Shown here: positions 26,561 to 34,436 of the stretch, one piece after another
Layout: each line of letters opens with the position of its first letter
Numbering within the stretch: position 1 is the first letter of the stretch
NCBI GenBank assembly: GCA_016926955.1
Contig: JAFGNN010000065.1
Span: forward strand, 62,001 to 126,000
From: Spirochaetales bacterium
GTDB lineage: Bacteria > Spirochaetota > Spirochaetia > Treponematales > UBA12059
DNA length: 64,000 bases
Reading direction: 5' to 3'
Made by a program: the position numbers and the translations under genes
The notes under the pieces: model-generated
The model's input: the letters and a program-made list of their open reading frames with translations, nothing else
What the model was told of the DNA's origin: nothing
Databases searched by the model: none

Positions 26561-26953
26561 TTACTGGCCGGAACCGGAAGCGGGAGCCTCGAGGGGAGTC
26601 GTGTCCGCGGGGGCGGCTTCGAGGTTCATCTCGGGAAGGCCGTCTGCGGGAGCCTCGTTCCACCACTCCACCGCCTGGGTGCCGGCGGCCTCGAGGGCCT
26701 TGGCTTCCAGGTTCGCGGAACCCGAGCGGCTGACGACCGCCAGGGCGAACGCGAGGACGAAGAAGAGACCGCCCAGTATATAGGTGACACGGACCACCAC
26801 ATTGCTGGCGCGGGCGCCGAACGCGGTGTCGCCGGAGCCGGCGAAGATGCCGCCGAGGCTGTCGCCGCCCTCGTCCTGGATGACGACCATGAGGACGAGG
26901 AGGATGGCCACGATGACGAAGACGACGAGAAGGAGAATTCCCAGGAAACCCAT
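26561..26953 (-). CDS. secG: Preprotein translocase subunit SecG
   Basis: A 130-aa membrane protein. Two transmembrane segments (LGILLLVVFVIVAILLVLMV at residues 4-23 and VTYILGGLFFVLAFALAVV at about 56-74) flank the conserved cytoplasmic loop VIQDEGGDSLGGIFAGSGDT, with FGARASNVVVRVTYIL after it, the SecG hallmark. SecG helps SecYE and SecA move proteins across the inner membrane. The C-terminal ~55 residues are an acidic, Pro/Ala-rich extension (ending TTPLEAPASGSGQ) without a family signature, longer than in many SecG. It has its own promoter at 27040-27068 and lies between tpiA and the J-domain gene, the common tpiA-secG neighbourhood. Confidence 0.95.
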   Translation of the reverse strand: MGFLGILLLVVFVIVAILLVLMVVIQDEGGDSLGGIFAGSGDTAFGARASNVVVRVTYILGGLFFVLAFALAVVSRSGSANLEAKALEAAGTQAVEWWNEAPADGLPEMNLEAAPADTTPLEAPASGSGQ

Positions 26954-27039
26954 GCTTTAGACTCCGTGTTCGTTGCTGTGCTGCGCCCCGGCGGACCGTA
27001 CGGACCCGTCCCGGCGCGCGGGATGCGGAGGCGGCGGAG

Positions 27040-27068
27040 ATAGTACCCGTTTGCGGCCCGAAGTGCAA
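27040..27068 (-). promoter_or_regulatory. Sigma70-type promoter of secG
   Basis: On the minus strand TTGCAC, 17 bases, TACTAT; the start codon of secG is about 80 bases downstream. It lies just after a hairpin that follows tpiA. Confidence 0.6.
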
Positions 27069-27077
27069 GAGGCGAGA

Positions 27078-27103
27078 CGCCGCGGACGAAGTCGACCGCG
27101 GCG
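27078..27103. other. Hairpin after tpiA
   Basis: CGCCGCGG and CCGCGGCG form a perfect 8-bp stem with a 10-base loop about 12 bases after the tpiA stop, without a T-run. It probably marks the 3' end of the gap-pgk-tpiA transcript. Confidence 0.5.
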
Positions 27104-27115
27104 CCGCCCTCCTCC

Positions 27116-27865
27116 CTACCGGAACCTGACTATCGGAACGAAGCTCTCCGCCTTGAGCGAAGCCCCGCCGACGAGGGCGCCGTCGATGTTGGGCTTGGCC
27201 ATGAGCTCGGCGGCGTTGTCGGGCTTGACCGAACCGCCGTACTGGATGCAGACGCCCTTCGACGCGGCGTCGCCGTAGAGGCCCGCGAGCACCTTGCGGA
27301 TGAAGGCGTGCACGGCGTCGGCGTCGTCCGGCGTGGCGGTCTTGCCGGTGCCGATGGCCCAGACCGGCTCGTAGGCTATGGTCACCTTCCCGAGCTCGGC
27401 TGCGTCGACGCCCGCGAGGCCCTCACGGGTCTGGGTGCCCACCACGGCCTCGAGCCTGCCGGACTCCCGTTCCTCGAGGGTCTCGCCGACGCAGAGGATG
27501 GGCTCCAGCCCGTGCTTGAGTGCCAGGCGGACCTTCCGGTTGATCAGGGCATCGTCCTCCCCGTAGGAATGCCGGCGCTCCGAATGTCCGAGGATGACGT
27601 GGCTCACGCCCAGGTCCTTGAGCATGAGGACGGACACCTCGCCCGTGTGGGCTCCCTGCTCCTCCGGCCCCATGTTCTGGGCGCCGAGCAGCACGTTCGA
27701 GCCCTTCACGACCGCGGCGACGGCCTGAAGCGCGGTGAAGGCGGGCGCGACCATGACCTTCTCGCCCGCGCCGGACAGTTTCGCGACCAGCTCAGTCGCG
27801 AGCGCGACGGACTCGCCGACAGTCTTGTGCATCTTCCAGTTTCCGGCGATGAAATAGCTTCTCAC
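27116..27865 (-). CDS. tpiA: Triosephosphate isomerase
   Basis: A 249-aa enzyme interconverting dihydroxyacetone phosphate and glyceraldehyde-3-phosphate. The active-site Lys lies in [11 protein letters not shown], the catalytic His in [14 protein letters not shown], and the catalytic Glu in [19 protein letters not shown]; the phosphate loop is [11 protein letters not shown] and [14 protein letters not shown]. Everything expected is intact and the length is standard. Start at GTG 27865 (reading [14 protein letters not shown]) with GGGAG 7 bases upstream; the open frame extends upstream only over the pgk gene. The gap to pgk is 11 bp, so gap-pgk-tpiA form a lower-glycolysis operon. Confidence 0.97.
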   Translation of the reverse strand: MRSYFIAGNWKMHKTVGESVALATELVAKLSGAGEKVMVAPAFTALQAVAAVVKGSNVLLGAQNMGPEEQGAHTGEVSVLMLKDLGVSHVILGHSERRHSYGEDDALINRKVRLALKHGLEPILCVGETLEERESGRLEAVVGTQTREGLAGVDAAELGKVTIAYEPVWAIGTGKTATPDDADAVHAFIRKVLAGLYGDAASKGVCIQYGGSVKPDNAAELMAKPNIDGALVGGASLKAESFVPIVRFR

Positions 27866-27876
27866 GATACGCTCCC

Positions 27877-29142
27877 TTACTGCTTCGCGACGAGGATGGC
27901 GATGCCGGGCAGGACCTTGCCCTCGAGGTATTCGAGGCTGGCTCCTCCGCCCGTCGATACGTGGCTCATGCGGTCCGCGAGGCCGAACTTGTTTACGGCC
28001 GCTACGGAATCGCCGCCACCGACAACGGTTGTCGCGCCGCGGGCCGTGGCCTCTGCCACGAGGCGCGCCACGGCCTCGGTGCCCTTCGCGAAGGCGTCGA
28101 ACTCGAACACGCCGACGGGTCCGTTCCATACCACGCTGCGCGCGTCCGAGAGGGCCTCCCGATAGAGCTCCACCGTCTTCGGCCCCACATCCAGGCCCAT
28201 GAGGCCCTCCGGAAGGTCCGCCCCGTCGACGGGAACCGGCGCGGACGCGGTGTCGAAGGCGGCGGCGCCGACGTGGTCCACGGGCAGGACGATCTCGACG
28301 TCGCGACGCTCGGCCTTGGCCAGGATGTCCTTCGCCACGCCCAGCTGGTCGTCCTCCACCAGGCTCTTCCCGATGGGATGCCCCAGGGCCTTGAGGAAGG
28401 TATAGGCCATGCCGCCCCCGACCACGAGCACGTCGGCCGTGTCGAGCAGCTTGGAGAGCACGGCGATCTTCGAGCTGACCTTCGCTCCGCCGATGATGGC
28501 CACGAAGGGCTTGGCCGGGTCGGAGACGAGGGGTTCGAGGTACCTCACTTCCTTTTCCATGAGGAAGCCGGCGTAGGCCGGCAGGAAGCGCGCGACCGTC
28601 TCGGTCGAGGCGTGCGCCCGGTGCGCCGTGCCGAAGGCGTCGTTGACGAAGACGTCGCCGAGCTTCGCGAGCTCCCTCGCGAGCGACTCGCGCTTGATCG
28701 GGTCCTCGCTCGTCTCCCCTTCATGGAAGCGCGTGTTCTCGAGCATGAGGACGCCTCCCGCGGGCAGGCCCGCGGCGAGCTTCGCGACCTCGGCGCCGAT
28801 GCAGTCCGCCGCGACGGCGACCGGCTTCCCGAGCAGCTTCGAGAGGCGCTCGGCCACCGGCTTCATGCGGTGCTTGCCGTCGAGATAGGCTTCGAGGTCG
28901 AAGGGCTTGCCTTCCTTCTCCGCCTTTTCCCTCGCCTTCTTCGAGTCCTTCTTCGGATCGCCCAGATGGCTCATGAGTACGAGCGAGGCGGCTCCCGCGT
29001 CAAGCGCGGCTCTGATTGTGGGCAGGGCGGCCGCGATGCGGGTGTCGTCCTGGACGACGCCGGCCTTCATCGGCACGTTGAAGTCTACGCGCATGAGCAC
29101 GCGCTTTCCCTTCAGGTCGATATCCTTGATGGTCCTGAGCAT
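27877..29142 (-). CDS. pgk: Phosphoglycerate kinase
   Basis: A 421-aa enzyme transferring phosphate from 1,3-bisphosphoglycerate to ADP. Opens with [20 protein letters not shown], has the basic 3-phosphoglycerate site residues in [16 protein letters not shown], and the nucleotide-binding C-domain with [28 protein letters not shown], and [13 protein letters not shown] plus [14 protein letters not shown]. All are conserved. Residues 66-95 carry a small Lys-rich insertion (KARKEAEKEG-like) seen in some bacterial enzymes. Start at ATG 29142. It lies second in the gap-pgk-tpiA operon, with a 100-bp gap after gap that contains an 11-bp hairpin. Confidence 0.97.
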   Translation of the reverse strand: MLRTIKDIDLKGKRVLMRVDFNVPMKAGVVQDDTRIAAALPTIRAALDAGAASLVLMSHLGDPKKDSKKAREKAEKEGKPFDLEAYLDGKHRMKPVAERLSKLLGKPVAVAADCIGAEVAKLAAGLPAGGVLMLENTRFHEGETSEDPIKRESLARELAKLGDVFVNDAFGTAHRAHASTETVARFLPAYAGFLMEKEVRYLEPLVSDPAKPFVAIIGGAKVSSKIAVLSKLLDTADVLVVGGGMAYTFLKALGHPIGKSLVEDDQLGVAKDILAKAERRDVEIVLPVDHVGAAAFDTASAPVPVDGADLPEGLMGLDVGPKTVELYREALSDARSVVWNGPVGVFEFDAFAKGTEAVARLVAEATARGATTVVGGGDSVAAVNKFGLADRMSHVSTGGGASLEYLEGKVLPGIAILVAKQ

Positions 29143-29200
29143 GCGGTCCTCCGTATGGTGGGGCGAGCGGCGCGAAGGCGGCGAGCGGCCCCGATGGAAT

Positions 29201-29226
29201 CAGGGCCCGCCTCTCGGCGGGCCCTG
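29201..29226. other. 11-bp hairpin between gap and pgk
   Basis: CAGGGCCCGCC-TCTC-GGCGGGCCCTG, a perfect stem with a 4-base loop. No T-run on either strand. Likely an mRNA-processing or 3'-stabilising hairpin that lets gap be expressed above pgk-tpiA. Confidence 0.6.
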
Positions 29227-29242
29227 GCGGCTGCACTCTTCG

Positions 29243-30352
<1,110 letters not shown>

Positions 30353-30363
30353 TTAGTACCGGT

Positions 30364-30393
30364 ATGATATCCGAAACGCCTTTCCTTCGTCAA
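30364..30393 (-). promoter_or_regulatory. Promoter of the gap-pgk-tpiA operon
   Basis: On the minus strand TTGACG, 18 bases, TATCAT. The leader is about 40 bases and includes the AGGAGG ribosome site. Confidence 0.65.
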
Positions 30394-30419
30394 TCGGACG
30401 GGGAAAAACGATTTCGCGG

Positions 30420-30459
30420 ATCATTCCGGCGTCAAGTGGCAAAATGCGCCGGGAATGAT
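30420..30459. promoter_or_regulatory. Inverted repeat upstream of the gap promoter (possible operator)
   Basis: ATCATTCCGGCG (30420-30431) and CGCCGGGAATGAT (30447-30459) pair over 12 bases with one bulged base and a 15-base loop. It sits 26 bp upstream of the gap -35 box and just before the small-RNA candidate on the other strand. It could be a regulator site shared by the divergent units, or a hairpin. Confidence 0.35.
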
Positions 30460-30475
30460 TAAATTCATATCGTCC

Positions 30476-30587
30476 CTAGCCGATATTCAAGCTGTCGGAG
30501 ACGAATCATAGCTCCCCTCCCAGTTCGCTATGGTCCCCTGCGACGCCCCTCGGGGCAAGGCCGGTCGAGAGACCGGCCTTTCTTTTG
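30476..30587 (+). ncRNA. Candidate small RNA with C-rich loops and an intrinsic terminator
   Basis: This 322-bp gap contains no credible ORF but ends in a textbook terminator with no upstream plus-strand gene to terminate, since gap is on the other strand. Before it lie two hairpins: CATAGC/GCTATG (30507-30532) with a 14-base loop TCCCCTCCCAGTTC, and GCCCC/GGGGC (30545-30556). Unpaired CCCC stretches in loops are common in regulatory RNAs that bind Shine-Dalgarno sequences. No good promoter was identified, though TTAAAT and CATATC lie just upstream, so the 5' end is a guess. It does not look like SRP RNA, tmRNA, 6S or RNase P RNA. Confidence 0.4.
30557..30586 (+). terminator. Rho-independent terminator
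   Basis: AAGGCCGGTC-GAGA-GACCGGCCTT, a 10-bp perfect stem, followed by TCTTTT. Confidence 0.85.
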
Positions 30588-30605
30588 GACGCCGCGCCAT
30601 GCCCG

Positions 30606-30633
30606 TTGACCCGGAACGGGTTTTCCGCATAGT
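30606..30633 (+). promoter_or_regulatory. Promoter directly before the penicillin-binding protein start
   Basis: TTGACC, 16 bases, CATAGT, ending 8 bases before the ATG at 30642 with no Shine-Dalgarno. Candidate leaderless mRNA. Confidence 0.45.
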
Positions 30634-30641
30634 GTGGCCGC

Positions 30642-33338
30642 ATGGTCTCCACGGAGCATGCCGGGAAGCGCCCCCGCGTTTTCCTCGTCGTCGTCTACGT
30701 ATCGCTCGGACTCCTCCTCCTAGCCGGAATCGGGGCCGGGGTCGCGATCGCCGCGACCGTAAACACTATCAACATCGAGAACTACTCGGAACTGGATCCG
30801 GCCCTTCCTTCCAGGATCCTCGACTCCAAGGGCCGCCTGATCACCGAGTTCTATTCAGAAGAGAAGCGAGAACTCGTGGCGCTCAAGGAATTGCCCAGGC
30901 ACCTGGTCGACGCCTTGATAACCCGCGAGGACGACTCGTTCTGGACGCATCGCGGCTTCACCGTAAAGAGCATCCTCCGGGCCGTGGTGGGACGGTTGAT
31001 CGGCCGCAATCTCGGCGGCGGCTCCACGATCACCCAGCAGCTCGCGGGCACCCTGTACGCGGACCGCTCCGACATCAGCCTCAAGCGCAAGCTCGTCGAG
31101 CTCTGGTGGGCATTCCAGCTCGAGCGGCGCTACTCCAAGGAAGAGATCCTCGAACTCTACCTGAACCGCATGGCCATGGGGCCGGGCGTATACGGCTTCG
31201 AGGCCGCCAGCAAATTCTACTTCGGCCATTCCGCGCGCGAGGCGACGCTGGCCGAATCGGCCATCCTCGTGGTGACCCTCTCGAGTCCCTACTCCTACAA
31301 TCCCATCGACTTCCCAAACCGGTCCAGGGACCGCTCGCGGGCGGTGCTCAGCGCGATGGTGGAGGCGGGATACGCCACCGAGGCCGAAGCGCAGGCCTCG
31401 TTCGACGACTACTGGGACAATTTCGACTACACCCGCGCCTCCACGAGCGCCTTCTTCTCCCGCGCAGACGAGGCGCCGTGGTTCAGCGAGTATGTCCACC
31501 GAAACCTCGGCGAACTGCTCTACGGCTCGATCGATCTCTACAAGGACGGCCTCACCGTCCACACGACCCTGGACCTCGATTTCCAGAAGGCGGCGGACCG
31601 CTACATGAAGCGCGGCATCGAGCTCGCGAACCGCGAATTCCTCGCCTCGAGCTCGCTCCGTCTCCGGGAAGCAGATTCCTTCTATGTACCGCTTGTAGAG
31701 CTCGTAGGCCTGAGCTTCGGATTTTCGGAATGGTTCGCGGGCGAGACCGAGATCCGCAGCCGCGCCCTGGATTACTACAACCACCGCGTCAACCCGGTCA
31801 TCGACGCGGCCGCCCTGCTGTTCGGCGTCAGCGAGCTCAAACGCGCCACCGACGCGAGCTACTCGGAACTCAACAAGGAAGTCGAAAAGGGCACCGTCGA
31901 AGGCGCCCTGGTTACCCTCGAGATCGACACGGGCCACATCAAGGCCCTCGTCGGCGGCTCGAAGTACACCCAGGCCAGCCAGTACATCAGGGCCACGCAG
32001 GCCAAGCTCATGCCGGGCTCCTCCTTCAAACCCTTCCTCTACTCGGCCGCGCTCGACTCGCGCAAGTCGACCATGGCCACCTTGATCTACGACGAGCCCG
32101 TCGTCTTCTACAACGCCGACGGCAGCGAATACATTCCGCGCAACTATTCTGGTACCTACTACGGTCCCATCCTGCTCTGGAGGGCGCTCGCCCTCTCGCT
32201 CAACATCCCCGCCGTGCGCACCCTCGACGCGGTCGGCTTCGACCCCGTCATCGACCGCGCGGGCGCCCTGCTCGGCATCACCGATCCCGCCGTCAAACGG
32301 CAGACCTTTCCCCGCTACTACCCGCTGGCGCTCGGCGTCATCGGCGTCACGCCGCTCCAGATGACCCGGGCGTACAGCATCTTCGGCAACCAGGGAAGGG
32401 CCGTGGACCCGATAGCCATCACCTACGTGGAAGATCGGGAAGGCAGGATCATCCTGGAACCCGAGAAGGACCTGCGCGCCGACCAGAAGCGCCGCGGCGA
32501 CGACATACAGGTGGTCAGTCCCCAGAACGCCGCCATCATGACCGACCTGCTCTCCATGGTCACCGCCTATGGCACCTTGAGGGGCGCCACCGACAAGGGC
32601 CAGTACCTGACCTACAAGAATCCCGAGGGCGGGGAATACACCATCCCCCTGGCGGGCAAGACCGGCACCACGCAGAACTGGGAAGACGCCTGGGTCATCG
32701 GCTACTCGCCATACCTGGCCACCGCCACGTGGTTCGGCTTCGACAGGCGGGGCAACTCCCTCGGCGTGGCGCAGACGGGCGAGACGATCGCTCGCTACGT
32801 ATGGGCCGATTACATGAAGGAGATCCACGAGGGGCTTCCTCCGCGTTCATTCGCGAAGCCCCAGACCGGCCTCGTCAGGGCCACGGTCTGCGCGAGCTCC
32901 GGCCTCCTGCCCACCGAGGCCTGCACCGACGGCCTCGTGACCTTGAGCTTCCTCGCCGGAACGCAGCCCGACCGATTCTGCGACGTCCATGGGGAAGGCG
33001 GCGGTTTCACGCCTTCCGGCATGAGCCCCACCTTGTTCCCGCCGACCATCGACTTCGATTCGGATATCGACCTCGGACTCGACCTCGAGGCCCTTCTCGG
33101 CGGCCTGGGTTCCGATACGCCTTCCCCCGGGACCTCGACCGATTCGGGGGAAGCGCCCGACTCCGGGACGCCGCTTCCCGCGCCGTCCGAAAGCCTCGAA
33201 GGCGCGCCGGTTCCGGAAGAAGCGCTTCCCCCCGAGGAAGAAGGCCCTCCGCCCGGGGACGAGACCGCTCCGCCCGAGGACGAGGTCGCTCCGCCCGAGG
33301 AGGCCGTTCCTCCGCCCGAGGACGAAACCGCCCCGTAA
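30642..33338 (+). CDS. Class A penicillin-binding protein (PBP1A-type)
   Basis: An 898-aa bifunctional peptidoglycan synthase. One membrane anchor (VFLVVVYVSLGLLLLAGIGA, about 13-32). Glycosyltransferase (GT51) motifs: ITREDDSFWTHRG with the catalytic Glu, GGGSTITQQLAGTLY, KLVELWWAFQLERRYSKEEI and LYLNRMAMGPGVYGFEAAS. Transpeptidase motifs: MPGSSFKPFLYSAALD (SxxK), LALSLNIPAVRT (SxN) and PLAGKTGTTQNW (KTG). The C-terminal ~75 residues are a Pro/Glu tail with repeated APPEDE-like units, unstructured and possibly a linker. It builds glycan strands and cross-links at the periplasmic face. The start has no ribosome site. Note that the transpeptidase begins after a ~110-residue insert (about 330-430) between the two catalytic domains. 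Confidence 0.95.
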   Translation: MVSTEHAGKRPRVFLVVVYVSLGLLLLAGIGAGVAIAATVNTINIENYSELDPALPSRILDSKGRLITEFYSEEKRELVALKELPRHLVDALITREDDSFWTHRGFTVKSILRAVVGRLIGRNLGGGSTITQQLAGTLYADRSDISLKRKLVELWWAFQLERRYSKEEILELYLNRMAMGPGVYGFEAASKFYFGHSAREATLAESAILVVTLSSPYSYNPIDFPNRSRDRSRAVLSAMVEAGYATEAEAQASFDDYWDNFDYTRASTSAFFSRADEAPWFSEYVHRNLGELLYGSIDLYKDGLTVHTTLDLDFQKAADRYMKRGIELANREFLASSSLRLREADSFYVPLVELVGLSFGFSEWFAGETEIRSRALDYYNHRVNPVIDAAALLFGVSELKRATDASYSELNKEVEKGTVEGALVTLEIDTGHIKALVGGSKYTQASQYIRATQAKLMPGSSFKPFLYSAALDSRKSTMATLIYDEPVVFYNADGSEYIPRNYSGTYYGPILLWRALALSLNIPAVRTLDAVGFDPVIDRAGALLGITDPAVKRQTFPRYYPLALGVIGVTPLQMTRAYSIFGNQGRAVDPIAITYVEDREGRIILEPEKDLRADQKRRGDDIQVVSPQNAAIMTDLLSMVTAYGTLRGATDKGQYLTYKNPEGGEYTIPLAGKTGTTQNWEDAWVIGYSPYLATATWFGFDRRGNSLGVAQTGETIARYVWADYMKEIHEGLPPRSFAKPQTGLVRATVCASSGLLPTEACTDGLVTLSFLAGTQPDRFCDVHGEGGGFTPSGMSPTLFPPTIDFDSDIDLGLDLEALLGGLGSDTPSPGTSTDSGEAPDSGTPLPAPSESLEGAPVPEEALPPEEEGPPPGDETAPPEDEVAPPEEAVPPPEDETAP

Positions 33339-33375
33339 GCGCCGGCTCGCGGCAGCATCGACGCGGCGGGCCTTC

Positions 33376-33404
33376 TTGCGGTCCCGGGCTTCCCGGCGTT
33401 ATCC
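33376..33404 (+). promoter_or_regulatory. Promoter of the ParB-like gene
   Basis: TTGCGG, 17 bases, TTATCC; leader about 42 bases with GGAGG. The same two hexamers occur in the promoter at 57196-57223. Confidence 0.5.
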
Positions 33405-33452
33405 TTGATGTCGCGGGATGATTCCCGAGTCATGTCTGGAGGCCGGTGACAG

Positions 33453-33842
33453 GTGAGGATAAGGATAGCCGAGATCAAGGTGGGCAGGCGCATCCGCAAG
33501 GAGCTCACGGGCATCGACGATCTCGCGGCCAGCCTCGAGCGCTACGGTCAGTTGCACCCCATCGTCATCAACAGGCGCAACATGCTCGTATCCGGCCGCA
33601 GGCGGCTGGCCGCCGCTCGGCGACTCGGCTGGACGACCATCGAAGCCCTCGTGGTCGATGCGGCGGACCGGGTGACTCGACTCGAGCTCGAGCTCGAGGA
33701 AAACGCCCAGCGGGTCGCGGTGCCTACGGAAGAGGTGGCGGACGCGTACGCCCGCCTCGAACGACTCAGGTCGCCCGGATTCCTGTTGCGCTTGTGGCGG
33801 GCCATTGCGGCCTTTTTCAGGCGGGTTTTCTCTCGAGCCTGA
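33453..33842 (+). CDS. Small ParB/Srx-domain protein with amphipathic C-terminal tail
   Basis: A 129-aa protein. Residues about 1-75 form a ParB-type N-terminal domain: IRIAEIKVGRRIRKELTGID, then LAASLERYGQLHPIVINRRN and MLVSGRRRLAAARRLGWTTI, where SGRRRLAA stands for the GERRxRA phosphate loop of ParB CTPases. It lacks the helix-turn-helix and dimer domains of chromosome-partition ParB, so it is an orphan. After a Glu-rich helix the protein ends FLLRLWRAIAAFFRRVFSRA, a strongly amphipathic Arg/Phe helix suited to the inner face of a membrane. Start at GTG 33453 (GGAGG upstream). The 3' end overlaps the convergent FtsB-like gene by 26 bp. A membrane-associated nucleotide-binding switch is possible but speculative. 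Confidence 0.75.
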   Translation: MRIRIAEIKVGRRIRKELTGIDDLAASLERYGQLHPIVINRRNMLVSGRRRLAAARRLGWTTIEALVVDAADRVTRLELELEENAQRVAVPTEEVADAYARLERLRSPGFLLRLWRAIAAFFRRVFSRA

Positions 33843-34296
33843 ATTCCGCGCCCGACAGTCCCGATTTCCGTCGACGACCGCCTCCATCGGGGACGAAGAG
33901 CGAGGCAAAGAAGACGGCCAAACCCGAGAGCAGGCCCGCCAGCTTGAGATCGGCGTCGGAAACGCCTTCGACGTGCTCCCAGGCGATGAACGAACCCGTG
34001 GATGCCGAATCCGAACGCTCAGCGGCGCGGGGCAGTCGGACGAGCAGCGCGTCCCGCTCCAGGTAGCCGAGCGATCGCGCTTCCAGACGCATCGCCTCTT
34101 CCTCGTTCGCCATCCACTCCAGCCGCGCCTTCAGGTCGCGATTTCGCGTCTCGAGCGTTTCCACGTTCTCGACCATGCGATCCACGAGGATGCGCGCTTC
34201 GCGCTCGGCCCTCACCCCGGACGAGCCCCACGCGACGGCGAAAATGCAGTACGCCACGAGCGAGGCGGACAAGGCTGAGACCATGCGCGATTTCAT
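33817..34296 (-). CDS. FtsB/DivIC-like septum-formation-initiator protein
   Basis: A 159-aa protein: short cytoplasmic start, a membrane segment (SALSASLVAYCIFAVAWG, about 8-25), a coiled coil (about 33-65: VDRMVENVETLETRNRDLKA) and the region EEAMRLEARSLGYLERDALL that matches the conserved 'E-x-x-AR-x-x-x-Y' box of FtsB/DivIC. Unlike FtsB it continues for ~70 residues and has a second hydrophobic segment (LAGLLSGLAVFFASLF, about 118-134) followed by a basic tail, so both ends may be cytoplasmic. FtsB-type proteins link early and late division proteins. ATG at 34296; a TTG one codon earlier is also possible, and no ribosome site is evident. Convergent overlap of 26 bp with the ParB-like gene. 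Confidence 0.75.
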   Translation of the reverse strand: MKSRMVSALSASLVAYCIFAVAWGSSGVRAEREARILVDRMVENVETLETRNRDLKARLEWMANEEEAMRLEARSLGYLERDALLVRLPRAAERSDSASTGSFIAWEHVEGVSDADLKLAGLLSGLAVFFASLFVPDGGGRRRKSGLSGAEFRLERKPA

Positions 34297-34347
34297 CAAT
34301 ACAAGACTTCGGCCGTCTCCGGCTTCGCCTTGAGCGGGCCTTCGACG

Positions 34348-34377
34348 TTGACAACCGGAAAAAGCGTGAAGTAGACT
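34348..34377 (+). promoter_or_regulatory. Promoter of the acidic protein-DUF115 operon
   Basis: TTGACA, 18 bases, TAGACT, in the divergent gap after the FtsB-like gene start. The leader to 34437 is about 52 bases and ends in GGAGTGGCC. Confidence 0.55.
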
Positions 34378-34436
34378 ACAATAAGGTTGTCGGGCATCCG
34401 ATACTCTGATGAGACGACCCTACGAACGGAGTGGCC

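Noticed and set aside
26954-27115. tRNA gene near secG
   Set aside because: A tRNA often follows secG elsewhere, but this gap holds only a promoter and a hairpin.
30476-30587. 4.5S RNA, 6S RNA or tmRNA
   Set aside because: None of the conserved core sequences of these RNAs is present; only a generic sRNA candidate remains.
30530-33421. A 963-codon plus-strand frame overlapping the PBP gene
   Set aside because: Arg/Gly-rich shadow frame; the overlapping frame has all PBP motifs.
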